NCBI GenBank assembly: GCA_964425255.1
Contig: CAYRMV010000004.1
Location: forward strand, 1 to 59,100
Direction of reading: 5' to 3'
DNA from: CAYRMV01 sp964425255
GTDB lineage: Bacteria > Bacteroidota > Bacteroidia > Flavobacteriales_D > Crocinitomicaceae
Length of the DNA: 59,100 nucleotides
The notes beneath the pieces are model-generated. The model had not been told where the DNA came from and did not search any database. It saw only the letters and a program-made list of their open reading frames with translations. Below, piece after piece: positions 34,301 through 41,997 of this stretch (position 1 is the first letter of the stretch; every line of letters begins with the position of its first letter). The translations under genes were made by a program, and so were the position numbers.

Positions 34301-35735
34301 CAAAGAAGAACGCGAAAAACGTGGGGTACATCCTGTAGCTGGTTTTGCAGGTCGTTTGGTGATGTCTGTTCGAAATGTTTCAGCTACCTATGCAGTAACA
34401 GATGGTACTTTGCTTCCTGGTTACAATCAAAACACAACTGTTTTTGGTTTGAATGGAAGTGGAAGTACAGCCTTGACAGGTTTTGTGTTCGGGAAACAAC
34501 AATACGATGTGTGGGGTAGAGAAAACGGATACAACATCGCTACGATTTCGAGAGACCAAAATTGGTTGGTTCAAAACAGTGCGCTGAATCGTCCGTTGAC
34601 TGTCAACCATACGCAAAACATCACGGGTCGTGCTTCTTTGGAGCCAATTCGCGATTTGACCATCGACTTGTCTTTGACACGAAATTACATGTTGAACTCC
34701 AGCGAGTTTTACCGTTGGAACGATCAATCAGGTCAGTTCGAAAGTCAAAGTCGTGTGGAAACAGGTAGTATCACCTACTCAACGATTTCAATGCGTTCGG
34801 CTTTCCAATCGTTGGCGAAAGATTTCAGTTCGCAAACGTTCACCGATTTGTTGAATCAACGCGAGAATGTATCGCAATTGTTGGGAGCAAGCAACCCGAA
34901 TTCTACACCGACATCGGGCGGATATGCGAGTGGATACGGTCAAATTCAACAAGAAGTAATGATTGGTGCATTCTTGACAACGTACACGAATGGAAAAGCA
35001 GATAGCCGTGGAATTAATCCGTTGAAAACAATTCCGCTTCCAAACTGGACCATCAATTACAATGGCTTGTCGAAGTTCCCATTCATGAAAAAATACGTGA
35101 AAAACTTCGTGTTAAAACATGCGTATAGCTCAACAGTTAGTATTTCGGGAATGCAATCGAACTTGAACTACGGAGCAGATGCCAACGGAAATGCGCAAGT
35201 GCGTGACTCGTTCAACAATTTCATTGCGATGCGTCAAGTGCAAAACATTGCGATTTCGGAGCGTTTCTCTCCACTTATCGGTATGGACGCAACGTGGAAC
35301 GTAAAAGGACAAGGCTTGTTGACTCGCTTCGAATACAAGAAAGATCGCTCGGCAAACTTGTCGTTGAACAACAACCAAGTAACGGAAGTGTATGGAACGG
35401 AAATCGTGATTGGTGCGGGATACAAAATCGAGAAAGTACGCTTCCCATTCAAGATCAAAAACGAATATCCACGCAATCCGTTGCAGTTGCGTTTTGACTT
35501 CTCTTTCCGCGATAACTTGACGGTGATTCGCAAGGTAGTGGAAGAAACCAACCAAGCAACAGCAGGTCAACGGGTGATCTCGATCAAGTCCTCGGCGGAT
35601 TACAACTTGGGTCAGAATTTGACCATTCAGTTGTATTACGACCAAGTGTTGAACACACCAAAAATTCAAACGACTTTCCCAACGGGTAACACCAATGCCG
35701 GAATCCGACTTCGTTTAAACTTAGCTGGCTTGTAA
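28389..35735 (+). CDS. sprA: Type IX secretion translocon SprA/Sov
   Basis: The giant outer membrane barrel through which type IX cargo leaves the cell. It has 2448 residues (family about 2300-2500), starting at the ATG at 28389 with a signal sequence ending ALSSYGQ. Conserved SprA blocks are visible throughout, including EFNYRNPSMMTLEEYLEYERQ near residue 90, YVDDFEGSQTTIDLRSANAWKLASVPQ near 830, IQFWILDPFN near 985 and WVNELRLTDFQNEGGGAA near 1515. A Lys/Arg/Glu-rich helical stretch (EKERKKFERKKKRWEKRQER) lies at about 1950-1975. It follows ruvA by 6 nt. The three sorting-domain proteins in this window are its expected clients. Confidence 0.98.
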   Translation: MKNIRLNIQWIQNSASAVFLFLFALSSYGQTPPDSNQVNLPFPIENNIDPTQTQTQSFDLGDPSNVQQTIVYDPKTGNYIFKETIGGSEFNYRNPSMMTLEEYLEYERQKALRDNWKDRIDQQTKENQSIVPPIKINSKAFENFFGSDEISIRPQGSVEVSLGVNSSRYDNPILPVRQRRVTRMDFQQQIQLNLVGQIGTKIKLNTSYNTQAAFDFDNITKLGYNGNEDQIMQKIELGNVNLPLPTSLIQGSQTLFGARTQMKFGRLTVDAIAASSRGKRQEINIDGKSQVMPFELTADNYEANRHYFLNFYFRDHYDEAMSELPIPRSEVNITRMEVWLTNRVNNTENTRNIVAFSDLGEAKAVNLEGNPLIQASSEIPDNESNNLYQWAYNQPLIRDFNNAVQALSSQNATPGPFEQAIHYEKVENARKLTEQEYTYNALLGFISLNLPLNNDEVLAVAYEYTYRGETFQVGEFSTDGIEGQKALYLKMLKPTITRPTNKVWDLMMKNVYSIGAYQLDQQGFRMDILYNNPETSLPVPFFPFEGVKDVQLVTLLEMDKLNMNNQPFSDGLFDFVPMSFNGARSQSGGTINPRNGRVYFTTVEPFGQTLKTKMLDAGIPQAVVDRTVYSELYDSTKTAAQQIPSKNRFLFKGEYKSSISSDIPLNALNIPQGAVTVTAGGMKLVEGQDFTVDYNLGRVKILNTGILESNTPIKISIESNSVFGFQAKSLLGTHLNYRFSPDFNLGATWLRMMERPVTQKVDIGSEPFKNNIVGLDISFRKDLPFLTKMVDFLPGISTKAPSSMSFTGEGAYLIPGTPRAISKEGISYVDDFEGSQTTIDLRSANAWKLASVPQGQPNLFPEASIKNIGAGFKRAQLAWYQIDPLFYQGNNTTPQHIIQNPEMLSDSRMRLVSQKDIFPNLQLQYGNVPNIPILDLAYYPTERGMYNYDTTNTVDADGNFLNPEARWGGIMRALATNDFEQANIEYIQFWILDPFNQDAEAVNPNSPHSGGDLYFNLGNISEDILPDSRKSFENGLPIDPANQDNVDETTWGRVSTQQIVVNAFDNDPATRVNQDVGLDGWSSRQEQTFYEQYFNWVQNNPNLSAAAKQRMLSDPSNDDFKFFRDDAYDLQEANILTRYKRYNGMEGNSYTQEMSDTANADGYNVQASNMPDIEDINQDNNLSETESYFQYRVSLRQADLVEGKNFITNIQTFQNGNKTERWIQFKVPIAQPEKAVNGISDFRSIRFMRMFMKNFDEEVVLRFARLEFVRGEWRRYLQTLTSPGEAVQIDPNLTSFNIGAVNVEENDQRQPIKYEVPPGIIREVDPSQIQQRQMNEQSLTLEVCDLQDGDARAAYRNVQFDVRTYKKLKMFVHAEEVTPSKPLNNEDVTLFIRLGTDFTDNYYEYEMPLYLTPWGTTSADGIWPEINNVEIDFDDLLKIKKDRNAVTADPNSTLTNQAEYVMIDPRNPKRLLKVKGSPNLQGLRSIMIGVRNPHKNDNNPWSDDGLAKCVTVWVNELRLTDFQNEGGGAAVARLQVQAADFANFSVAGNYSGINWGSVESRVQERQRNEQMGFDFNTNMQLGQFLGRKAKVSVPFFYGYSVGVINPEYDPFNPDIRLADYDPETRRERAKVGQDFTERRSYNFTNVRKEASAGAKPHFWNISNFSANYAFNENLHRDFNIEYDRTKIWRGGLNYNYSFQAKAIEPFKKVKFMQKSNWWAIIRDANFFLTPKNISMTNDLMRSYNERKVRNNITPGYEFKPVYVKSFTWNRTYNVAYDVTKNLKVNFNANNRAIFDEADGRVDRKNDPDGYRQFTDSIRAQMATFGKAIDYTHDYNIAYNLPLDKIPVLNWINANVKYTGTYNWQRAPLGQSQYGNIIQNSRQVNMTTQMNFVTLYNKVPFFKKINELGKPSRTPARTAGVTDGSGKGGANAGKDPKPKAEFLPDKPLEEMTEKERKKFERKKKRWEKRQERKEEREKRGVHPVAGFAGRLVMSVRNVSATYAVTDGTLLPGYNQNTTVFGLNGSGSTALTGFVFGKQQYDVWGRENGYNIATISRDQNWLVQNSALNRPLTVNHTQNITGRASLEPIRDLTIDLSLTRNYMLNSSEFYRWNDQSGQFESQSRVETGSITYSTISMRSAFQSLAKDFSSQTFTDLLNQRENVSQLLGASNPNSTPTSGGYASGYGQIQQEVMIGAFLTTYTNGKADSRGINPLKTIPLPNWTINYNGLSKFPFMKKYVKNFVLKHAYSSTVSISGMQSNLNYGADANGNAQVRDSFNNFIAMRQVQNIAISERFSPLIGMDATWNVKGQGLLTRFEYKKDRSANLSLNNNQVTEVYGTEIVIGAGYKIEKVRFPFKIKNEYPRNPLQLRFDFSFRDNLTVIRKVVEETNQATAGQRVISIKSSADYNLGQNLTIQLYYDQVLNTPKIQTTFPTGNTNAGIRLRLNLAGL

Positions 35736-35736
35736 G

Positions 35737-36174
35737 ATGATTCGCAGAGCAGTACCCGGAGATGAATACGCCATTCACCGCTTGATTCAAGCGTTGGCGG
35801 AATACGAAAAGGCGCCCAACGAAGTGACAAATACCGTTGCGGACTTGGGCAAGCACCTTTTCGAAGATCAGATTTGCCACGCCATAGTTGCGGAACAAGA
35901 CGAACAAGTGGTTGGATTTGCACTTTGGTATGTTTCTTACTCGACTTGGAAAGGCAAGTGCTTGTACCTCGAAGATTTTTACGTTTTACCCGAATACCGC
36001 CAAGCCGGCTTGGGATCTCAATTGTTTGATTGGGTGGTGGAAGAAGCCCGCTCCACAGGCGCCAAACGCATGGACTGGCAAGTACTTGAATGGAACGAAC
36101 TCGCCCTCCGTTTCTACCGCAGCAAACACGCCCTCCTCGACCCCGAATGGATCAATGGGAGGTTGTTTTTTTGA
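35737..36174 (+). CDS. GNAT-family N-acetyltransferase (SAT/SpeG-like)
   Basis: A 145-residue cytoplasmic acetyltransferase. The start is 1 nt after the sprA stop, so it is co-transcribed. It begins MIRRAVPGDEYAIHRLIQ. The acetyl-CoA-binding motif A is LYLEDFYVLPEYRQAGLGSQLFDWV (R/Q-x-x-G-x-G/A form). WQVLEWNELALRFYRS with Tyr is near the end. The YLEDFYV and WNxxAxxFY pattern matches the spermidine/spermine and diamine acetyltransferase branch, but substrate assignment by sequence is weak in this family. G/C content and codon choice rise at its 3' end. Confidence 0.88.
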   Translation: MIRRAVPGDEYAIHRLIQALAEYEKAPNEVTNTVADLGKHLFEDQICHAIVAEQDEQVVGFALWYVSYSTWKGKCLYLEDFYVLPEYRQAGLGSQLFDWVVEEARSTGAKRMDWQVLEWNELALRFYRSKHALLDPEWINGRLFF

Positions 36175-36233
36175 CAAAAATAACTCCACAAACAGTTTTT
36201 CTGTACAACTTCAAAAAATCATTAATTTTGTGC

Positions 36234-36746
36234 TGAAAAACAGTACACTATGCACATTGGAAATGGATGACCCTGCCTTGGCTTCCGATTGCGTTGCTGG
36301 ATACGGCGGTTGCCTTTGTGCTTGGTTTTAAAAACAACGCTTCGTATGACCGCTTGTGGGAAGCACGAAAAATTTGGGGTTCCATCACCAATATCAGCCG
36401 AAGTTGGGGCATTTTGGTCAAAGATTATGTCACCAATCAACATGCGCAAACGCCCCTTTCCGATGAAGAATTGAATGTTGCGCTTTTGCCCTTTGGGATG
36501 ATTCAGGAATTTGCTTGTTTGGGAAAAAGTTTTATTTGGATGACGATTCCTTTTGCTACCTTATCCGGTTGGGTATTCACGACGATGGATCGCATTGGTG
36601 AGTCGGGTGAAAATCCGTTCGAAGGAAGTGCCAACGACGTTCCGATTACGTCCATTAGCCGCAACATTGAAATTGATTTAATGGAAATCTTAGATGTGCC
36701 ACACGATTTGAAACCCGTACCGGTGCAGAATTACATTATGACGTAA
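36234..36746 (+). pseudogene. Bestrophin-family channel remnant
   Basis: This frame encodes about 160-170 residues of a bestrophin/UPF0187 chloride-channel-like protein. Two conserved stretches are joined: LPWLPIALLDTAVAFVLGFKNNASYDRLWEARKIWG, continuing to VKDYVTN, and then LLPFGMIQEFACLG, continuing to ENPFEGSANDVPITSISRNIEIDL. Full-length relatives are about 290-300 residues. The first membrane segment is missing at the N-terminus, where an in-frame stop lies at 36234. Roughly 70-90 residues between the two blocks are absent without a frameshift. A TAATTTTG box at 36223 could still drive expression. It is most likely a decayed gene, although a shortened product cannot be excluded. Confidence 0.75.
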
Positions 36747-36763
36747 TTCATTGCCCCGATAAC

Positions 36764-37441
36764 TCACTCCATCCCATTCAGCATCTCCAGCATATCGTCG
36801 AATTGCCAGTCGGCGATGATGAGTTTGGGGTTGGGCGCATGGGTTTTTTCGGGGATGCAGATGACAGACATGCGCGCCGCTTTTCCTGCGATGACTCCGT
36901 TGATGCTGTCTTCGATGACCAAGCAGTGGGTTGGTTCGACTTGTAGGGCTTGGGCGGTGGAGAGGTAAACGGCAGGATGTGGTTTTCCATGCGTTTCGTC
37001 TTCAGCGGAGTGAGTGAAATCAAAGAAGGATTGAATGTTCAGCGTTTCCAACACAGCGTCGATCAAGATGCGGTAAGATGAAGTTGCTAGTCCTATTTTC
37101 AATCCTTTTGCTCGGAAAAAAGTCAAGGCTTCGACCACACCGGGGAGTGCTTTTCCATCGCGACGTAGGTAAAAAACCATTTTTTGAATGATTTGTTCCA
37201 ACACTTCTTCGGGACCAGCGCCTTCCCAAGGGGCATATTTGTACCAATACGCAATCACTTCGTCTAAGCGGAGTCCGACAGTTTTTTCAAAATCTTTGCG
37301 CGTCAAATGGCAACCTACCGAAGCAAAAACCTCTTCCATGGCGATTTTCCAAACGGGTTCAGAATCAATTAAAACGCCGTCCATATCAAAAATTACGGCA
37401 TCAAATCGGGTTAAATCTATCTTTGTTTTTTTCTCTTCCAT
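36764..37441 (-). CDS. HAD-family sugar-phosphate phosphatase (HxpB/YniC-like)
   Basis: A 225-residue cytoplasmic phosphatase. HAD motif I is DMDGVLID, with nucleophile Asp19 and acid Asp21. Motif II is LATSSY. Motif III is the Lys in HGKPHP. Motif IV is VIEDSINGVIAGKAARM. The alpha-helical cap at about 25-95 and the phrase SAEDETHGKPHPAVYL place it in the beta-phosphoglucomutase/hexitol-phosphatase branch. It probably dephosphorylates sugar phosphates such as 2-deoxyglucose-6-P or hexitol phosphates. Its start overlaps the upstream gene by 25 nt, which implies translational coupling. Confidence 0.88.
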   Translation of the reverse strand: MEEKKTKIDLTRFDAVIFDMDGVLIDSEPVWKIAMEEVFASVGCHLTRKDFEKTVGLRLDEVIAYWYKYAPWEGAGPEEVLEQIIQKMVFYLRRDGKALPGVVEALTFFRAKGLKIGLATSSYRILIDAVLETLNIQSFFDFTHSAEDETHGKPHPAVYLSTAQALQVEPTHCLVIEDSINGVIAGKAARMSVICIPEKTHAPNPKLIIADWQFDDMLEMLNGME

Positions 37442-38259
37442 CGGTATAAATTTCCTCCACCCAACAGGCGGTATTTTTCATCAGCCAACCAAATTTCGTG
37501 GTGATTGATTGTGGTTAAAGCTTCTTTTTGAGTCAATCTTCCTGTTTTGTGATCCTCGATAAACGCAAACCTTTCTCCTTGCATGTGGTACATCAAAAAG
37601 CGGTTGTAGGTCAACAAGTATAATGTATCGCCAACCACTTCGGCAGCCGTGACAGCATCTTTCCAAAAGCCCTTTTTCCCAATGTAAATTGGAGGAAGCT
37701 GAACGGGAATTTGTACACCGGGCTCGGTTCCAATTCGGTAAACGAAGCTCAATCCATCGAAGGGATTGGTTCGGCATTTGGTGAAAACATACAATGAATC
37801 ACGGTAAAAAGCCAAGGCTTCTGCGTCGTAATGTAAGTCTTGTTCTGCTGGAGGGAAGGCTACTTGATCGGGATAGGAATAGGTGATTTCGCTGGGCAAA
37901 ATGCTGTCTTTTTCGAGGATGTCTGAAATGGAAAAACGGTAAATTTGGAATTTCTTTTTGCGGTTGTTGTTGTTTCCAAAATCGGCGAGGTACACATAGT
38001 TTTTCCCGTCGGAGGTGATGTCTTCCCAGTCACGGTTTTTGGCCCCGATTACGTGGATTTTTTTCTGTATTTCGCCTTTCAGATTGAGGACGAATAATTC
38101 GGGTTTGTTTCCGCTATCGTTGTGCGCGAGCAGGGTGGAGTCGTTCAGGAAAGTCAAACCGGAGATTTCGGAAAGAACCGTATCTAATTCGGAAATTTTA
38201 GTAAATTTTTGCGAAAAAGAAGTGGAAATCACCAATAAAAACAGAAAGGTTAATCGCAT
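37417..38259 (-). CDS. Secreted beta-propeller-like protein of unknown function
   Basis: A 280-residue protein with a signal peptide (MRLTFLFLLVISTSFSQ). The rest has repeated strand patterns: ISGLTFLNDSTLLAHNDSGNKPELFVLNLKG, RDWEDITSDGKNYVYLADFGNNNNRRK-like and EALAFYRDSLYVFTK. These resemble the blades of esterase-like or SdiA-regulated propellers. No type IX sorting domain or lipobox was seen, so it is probably periplasmic. It lies between the LETM1-related gene (1 nt upstream) and the HAD phosphatase gene (25 nt overlap). No enzymatic function is assigned. Confidence 0.75.
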   Translation of the reverse strand: MRLTFLFLLVISTSFSQKFTKISELDTVLSEISGLTFLNDSTLLAHNDSGNKPELFVLNLKGEIQKKIHVIGAKNRDWEDITSDGKNYVYLADFGNNNNRKKKFQIYRFSISDILEKDSILPSEITYSYPDQVAFPPAEQDLHYDAEALAFYRDSLYVFTKCRTNPFDGLSFVYRIGTEPGVQIPVQLPPIYIGKKGFWKDAVTAAEVVGDTLYLLTYNRFLMYHMQGERFAFIEDHKTGRLTQKEALTTINHHEIWLADEKYRLLGGGNLYRWKRKKQR

Positions 38260-38260
38260 A

Positions 38261-39517
38261 TCAATCGTCGATTTCGTTGTCCCGAAAGGCAGAAGGAACC
38301 AAATCAGGGATTATTTTTAATACGATTGGCAAAAGCAATGCACCACCAGGCAAGAGAAAAATTGCCAAGGCGGGAACGGATTTTACCAAGTCTAGAAATT
38401 GGGTTTTTACCTTTTCTTTTTCCTCGGAGGAAAGTTCGTTTGTGGTCGATTTTTTGATCAGAAAAACCAACTCTTTGCTTTGCTTTAATTCGGTTGCCAG
38501 TTTGTCTTTGTTTCTGCCCAAAATTTTCACCCAACGTTTGGACACATTCGAATACATGCGCTCGTAAGTTCGGCTGTCCATCAAGGCAGAAATTTGTTGG
38601 TTATTTTTTAGTACAAAATGTTCGACCATCACCATGGTTTCGTCCAATTCAGTGAGCGGTAATTGCAAGGCATCACAGAGTTTTTGGAGAAAGGAGATTT
38701 CTTTTTCGTCGGCTTCCGCATTGGTGAAAATGGTAAGAAAAGCCAAATCAAGCAAGTAACGGCGGTACAACCAATCGGTGAAACGAACGAGATTTAATTC
38801 GGCAATGGAATTATTTTCTGTTTCCAGAAAGTGAATGAGATTGTCTTTACGTTTGTCGGATAAATTGGCGGAAGTGAGAAAAAATTCAAACATTTTGCGT
38901 TCCCGCGAATCGATTGTTTGATCTGATTGTGCAGCAAGTGCGATGGTTTTCAAAGCCTCTTCCGCAAGGTCTCCGTAATTGAGTTTGGGTTGTTGGCGTT
39001 TGTTTTTCAGATATTGGTGAAACAAAATCACATCCAAATAGATGAACAAATTGTTCAAATTGGAAAGCAAAAACGATTTCTCAATCAAGTTCGATTTCAC
39101 ATCAATTCGCTTGTCGAGAATGGATTCTAATTGTTCTGTTTTGCTTTCTTTCAGGAAAAAAGTCATCACTTTTTTGAGTGATTTGGAGTTGTTTTTCCCA
39201 TAAAAATCGATCAAAGCATCAACAAAATCATCTAGTTCAGTTTGGTTTCCTCCGTTGAGCAGATACACAAACAAATGCGCTTCAAACAGAAGCATTTTGA
39301 GTCGCTCGTCCTGCGTCCATTTTTCGATGCCGAGAACATGTTGCGAAAAAAGCATTTCGGTAGCAAATCCAAACAAAATTCCTGATTTCGAAAGTTGTAA
39401 ATGCGTAAAATGATCTTTGCTAATTCCGGGAGGAATTTCAAGGTGCACAGAAATCTCTCCTTTGTGCAACAAATCTTGGTATTTTAAGATCCAACCTTTT
39501 GATCCCGGCGACAACAT
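38261..39517 (-). CDS. LETM1-related protein
   Basis: A 418-residue protein matching what NCBI calls 'LETM1-related biofilm-associated protein' in Flavobacteria (from memory). Residues 1-330 are helical. A TerB-like acidic helical segment lies near 205-290 (AAQSDQTIDSRERKMFEFFL and TNAEADEKEISFLQKL). The C-terminus (residues about 380-415, SVPALAIFLLPGGALLLPIVLKIIPDLVPSAF) is the LETM1 ribosome-binding-type signature with a hydrophobic Pro/Gly-rich helix pair. In mitochondria LETM1 links ion exchange and ribosomes at the inner membrane. The role of the bacterial version is unknown. It is upstream of the propeller and HAD genes in one transcript. Confidence 0.78.
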   Translation of the reverse strand: MLSPGSKGWILKYQDLLHKGEISVHLEIPPGISKDHFTHLQLSKSGILFGFATEMLFSQHVLGIEKWTQDERLKMLLFEAHLFVYLLNGGNQTELDDFVDALIDFYGKNNSKSLKKVMTFFLKESKTEQLESILDKRIDVKSNLIEKSFLLSNLNNLFIYLDVILFHQYLKNKRQQPKLNYGDLAEEALKTIALAAQSDQTIDSRERKMFEFFLTSANLSDKRKDNLIHFLETENNSIAELNLVRFTDWLYRRYLLDLAFLTIFTNAEADEKEISFLQKLCDALQLPLTELDETMVMVEHFVLKNNQQISALMDSRTYERMYSNVSKRWVKILGRNKDKLATELKQSKELVFLIKKSTTNELSSEEKEKVKTQFLDLVKSVPALAIFLLPGGALLLPIVLKIIPDLVPSAFRDNEIDD

Positions 39518-39575
39518 GCGATTTTTTCTGCAAAAATAAGGAAAAACGAACGATGAATCGATAGAATACGAGTAA

Positions 39576-40700
39576 CTATTCGAGGACTTGTTTTTTTAGA
39601 ATGATTTTTTCCCCGTTCATTTTTTCAAGAATCATTTCGGTGTTTCCACGATTGACTAATCTCCAAGCCAAGTAAGCGCATTCATCCGCAAAATCGGCAC
39701 TTGTTTTACCATTTACTGATTTTAACTCTTCGTTGATGGTGAAAGAGGCTGTGTTGGCAGCTTGCTTGTTTTTGATTCCAACGATGCGCAATTTTCCGTC
39801 GACCAGATAAACATCCACGCCATAGACCAATTCGATGTGCTCAGGTTTTTCACGAAGTTTCAAGTAATATTTCTTGTCTGAAATGTTTAAAATCGTTTTT
39901 GATGAAAGGTCGTTGAAGAAATCGATCCCAATTTTGGTGCTTGTATTTTCTCGTATTTCAACACGCAAATCATTGATTTCAACGGTGTCGATTTTCAATC
40001 CGTTCAAAGTCATTGTCGAAACGGAATTTGTTTGCGAAGTTGCTAAGCCCATGCTGAAACCCGAACCTTCGATAAACGCATTTTTTTCTTTGAGTTTCAA
40101 GATTTCTTTCTCCTTATCAGACGATTCAAAAAATCCTGTATAACCAAAATCAATCAGGCAATTTTTGACTTTTCGCTTTCCGATGGTTAAATCTGTAAAG
40201 TGACGATTTTTGACGATTTTCAGATCCATTTTCACCATCGATTGGTCGGTCGGGAAAGGATCTTTGGATACATAGAGTACTTTCTGATCAAAATCAATTT
40301 TCCAATTGAGTTGGTTAATGGCGTTTCCACCGAGCAGGTAGTATTCATTACACGCCAAAAAAGGCATATCGTAAATCACATTGTTGATGGAGGTGAATTC
40401 GTAAGAACCAATGTTCATTTTGTCAATGACAGCAAAATCCATGGTATTTTTTTGCTCGTTGCTGTCGTTTATTTTTTTGCTACCTTTTGGTTTTACCCCC
40501 GTTTTATCAGCAAGCGCTTTGGGTAAAACGCCCAATCCTGCACCGGTGTCATACGCAAACAAGGCTTCGACATCGTTGATTTTTCCTTTAAAGACCAACA
40601 AATTGTTTTCCGTGGAGAAGGGAATCGTGTCTATTTTTTGTTGCGCAAAGCCATTCAAAAAAAGGAATGAGAGAAAAATGAAGGATACTATTCGACGCAT
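39576..40700 (-). CDS. Retropepsin-like aspartic protease domain protein, secreted
   Basis: A 374-residue protein with a signal peptide (MRRIVSFIFLSFLFLNGFAQ). The first pepsin/retropepsin lobe has FAYDTGAGLGVL, with catalytic-type D51-T-G, preceded by the strand LLVFKGKINDVEALF. The second lobe has NCLIDFGYTGFFESS, where the usual DTG/DSG is DFG, so activity is uncertain. The C-terminal 80 residues look PDZ-like (INEELKSVNGKTSADFADE). It resembles clan AA aspartyl proteases of Bacteroidota envelopes. It lies 58 nt upstream of the LETM1-related gene on the same strand. Confidence 0.8.
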   Translation of the reverse strand: MRRIVSFIFLSFLFLNGFAQQKIDTIPFSTENNLLVFKGKINDVEALFAYDTGAGLGVLPKALADKTGVKPKGSKKINDSNEQKNTMDFAVIDKMNIGSYEFTSINNVIYDMPFLACNEYYLLGGNAINQLNWKIDFDQKVLYVSKDPFPTDQSMVKMDLKIVKNRHFTDLTIGKRKVKNCLIDFGYTGFFESSDKEKEILKLKEKNAFIEGSGFSMGLATSQTNSVSTMTLNGLKIDTVEINDLRVEIRENTSTKIGIDFFNDLSSKTILNISDKKYYLKLREKPEHIELVYGVDVYLVDGKLRIVGIKNKQAANTASFTINEELKSVNGKTSADFADECAYLAWRLVNRGNTEMILEKMNGEKIILKKQVLE

Positions 40701-40816
40701 GTTTTTTTCTGAAAATTACTACTTTATTTTATTCCGCGTGTTACGAAGTTCGTTTTTAATGGACAACGATTCGAAAAATGCAAGATTATTCTTGATGAAA
40801 AGATTGATTCTTGTTT

Positions 40817-40824
40817 TACTTTTG
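40817..40824 (+). promoter_or_regulatory. Putative promoter -7 box of the 40840 gene
   Basis: TACTTTTG with TTG (40792-40794) 22 nt upstream. The predicted leader is under 10 nt. Confidence 0.4.
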
Positions 40825-40839
40825 CCTTTTTAAAACATC

Positions 40840-41820
40840 ATGATGTTATTTGTTTCACGCCAACTTTCCCAAGCAATCTGTTTGCTCTTCGTTGTTTATT
40901 GTAACGCTCTTTCATTTTCACAAACCTACCCAAACCTTTTGTCTCCGAAAGAAATATCGACAATAGGTTATTGGAATTTAGGAGAAAAAGTGAATTATAC
41001 GGTCACTAAAAAGTCTGAACGAATCATGGGAAAACGTAAACCGAAACAATCGGAAGAATCGTATTCGTTTTCTTTGGAAATCATTGATAGTACCGAAAAA
41101 GCATATACTTTTTTGATGAAATATGGATCTGTTTCATCTCAAAAAGGCGACCCAATTTTTGATCAGTTGGCAGCATTGAAAGCGAACATGGAATTGAAAT
41201 ATACTACGAATGAACTTGGTGAATTTGATTCTTTGGTCAATAGTGCGGATTTGCGCATTCAGCTTTTGAACAAACTGAAAACGATTCAATTGGAAGCGTC
41301 AAGTCAGACGGATTCGATGAAACAAGTGATCTATACGACAGCGACGAAACAATTAATCGACGCGTTTAAGGAAATTGAAAATACAGAAGCATTGTTTTTA
41401 GCCGATATTTTGTTTTTACATGGATATTTTGGTATTTCCATGCAACTGACCAAGAGCTACGACGTGGAATTGTTGTATCCTTGTTTGGGTGATTTTGTTT
41501 TGACAGGAACCGGTTCGGTCACACTCAACACCATTTCCGTTAATGCAGATGAGTGTATGTTTACGGTGAATGAAAAACCGAATCCGCAAGAATTAGTTAG
41601 CTATGTCAAATGGATTTCGGGTTATTTTTTCATGGAAGAAAAGAAAAAACCCTTGGTTCATAACCTGAAAATCAACCTAAAAACACAGAATAAAATGCGG
41701 ATGGAATTATCTTCGGGTTGGATGAAAAAGGTAACTAGTGTTTCGACCACGACCATCAAAGATTTAGAAAAAGAGTACAAACAAATTACCACAACAGAAT
41801 ACCTCAAATCAGGAGCATAG
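40840..41820 (+). CDS. Secreted protein of unknown function
   Basis: A 326-residue protein with a signal peptide after a short basic start (MMLFVSRQLSQAICLLFVVYCNALSFSQ). The mature part begins with YPNLLSPKEISTIGYWNLGEKVNYTVTKK and is mixed alpha/beta, Lys- and Thr-rich. There is no lipobox, sorting domain or membrane helix. It is probably periplasmic. I do not recognise the family. It is flanked by the divergent retropepsin-like gene and a small conserved gene 177 nt downstream. Confidence 0.72.
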   Translation: MMLFVSRQLSQAICLLFVVYCNALSFSQTYPNLLSPKEISTIGYWNLGEKVNYTVTKKSERIMGKRKPKQSEESYSFSLEIIDSTEKAYTFLMKYGSVSSQKGDPIFDQLAALKANMELKYTTNELGEFDSLVNSADLRIQLLNKLKTIQLEASSQTDSMKQVIYTTATKQLIDAFKEIENTEALFLADILFLHGYFGISMQLTKSYDVELLYPCLGDFVLTGTGSVTLNTISVNADECMFTVNEKPNPQELVSYVKWISGYFFMEEKKKPLVHNLKINLKTQNKMRMELSSGWMKKVTSVSTTTIKDLEKEYKQITTTEYLKSGA

Positions 41821-41997
41821 TTCGATGAAAGAAAGTGCTGAAATTGTGTAGACTAACCTGTTTTTTGAGTGAATGACTTTATTCGTCGATAATTTTACAC
41901 GACTCTAAAGAAACGTTAAAAAAGCGGATTTTAACAAATTGAGGTATACTATGGATGTTTTTTTGCGTTAATTTAGGAGGAGTAAAACCAAAATGCT

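Noticed and set aside
34240..34320. Highly charged Lys/Arg/Glu stretch in SprA as a foreign insertion
   Set aside because: I recall similar charged helices at this place in other SprA proteins, so it is probably a family feature.
40795..40833. 12-codon frame MKRLILVLLLPF before the 40840 gene
   Set aside because: It coincides with the predicted promoter box TACTTTTG, so it is probably not in the transcript. It resembles a signal peptide only because of T-rich codons.
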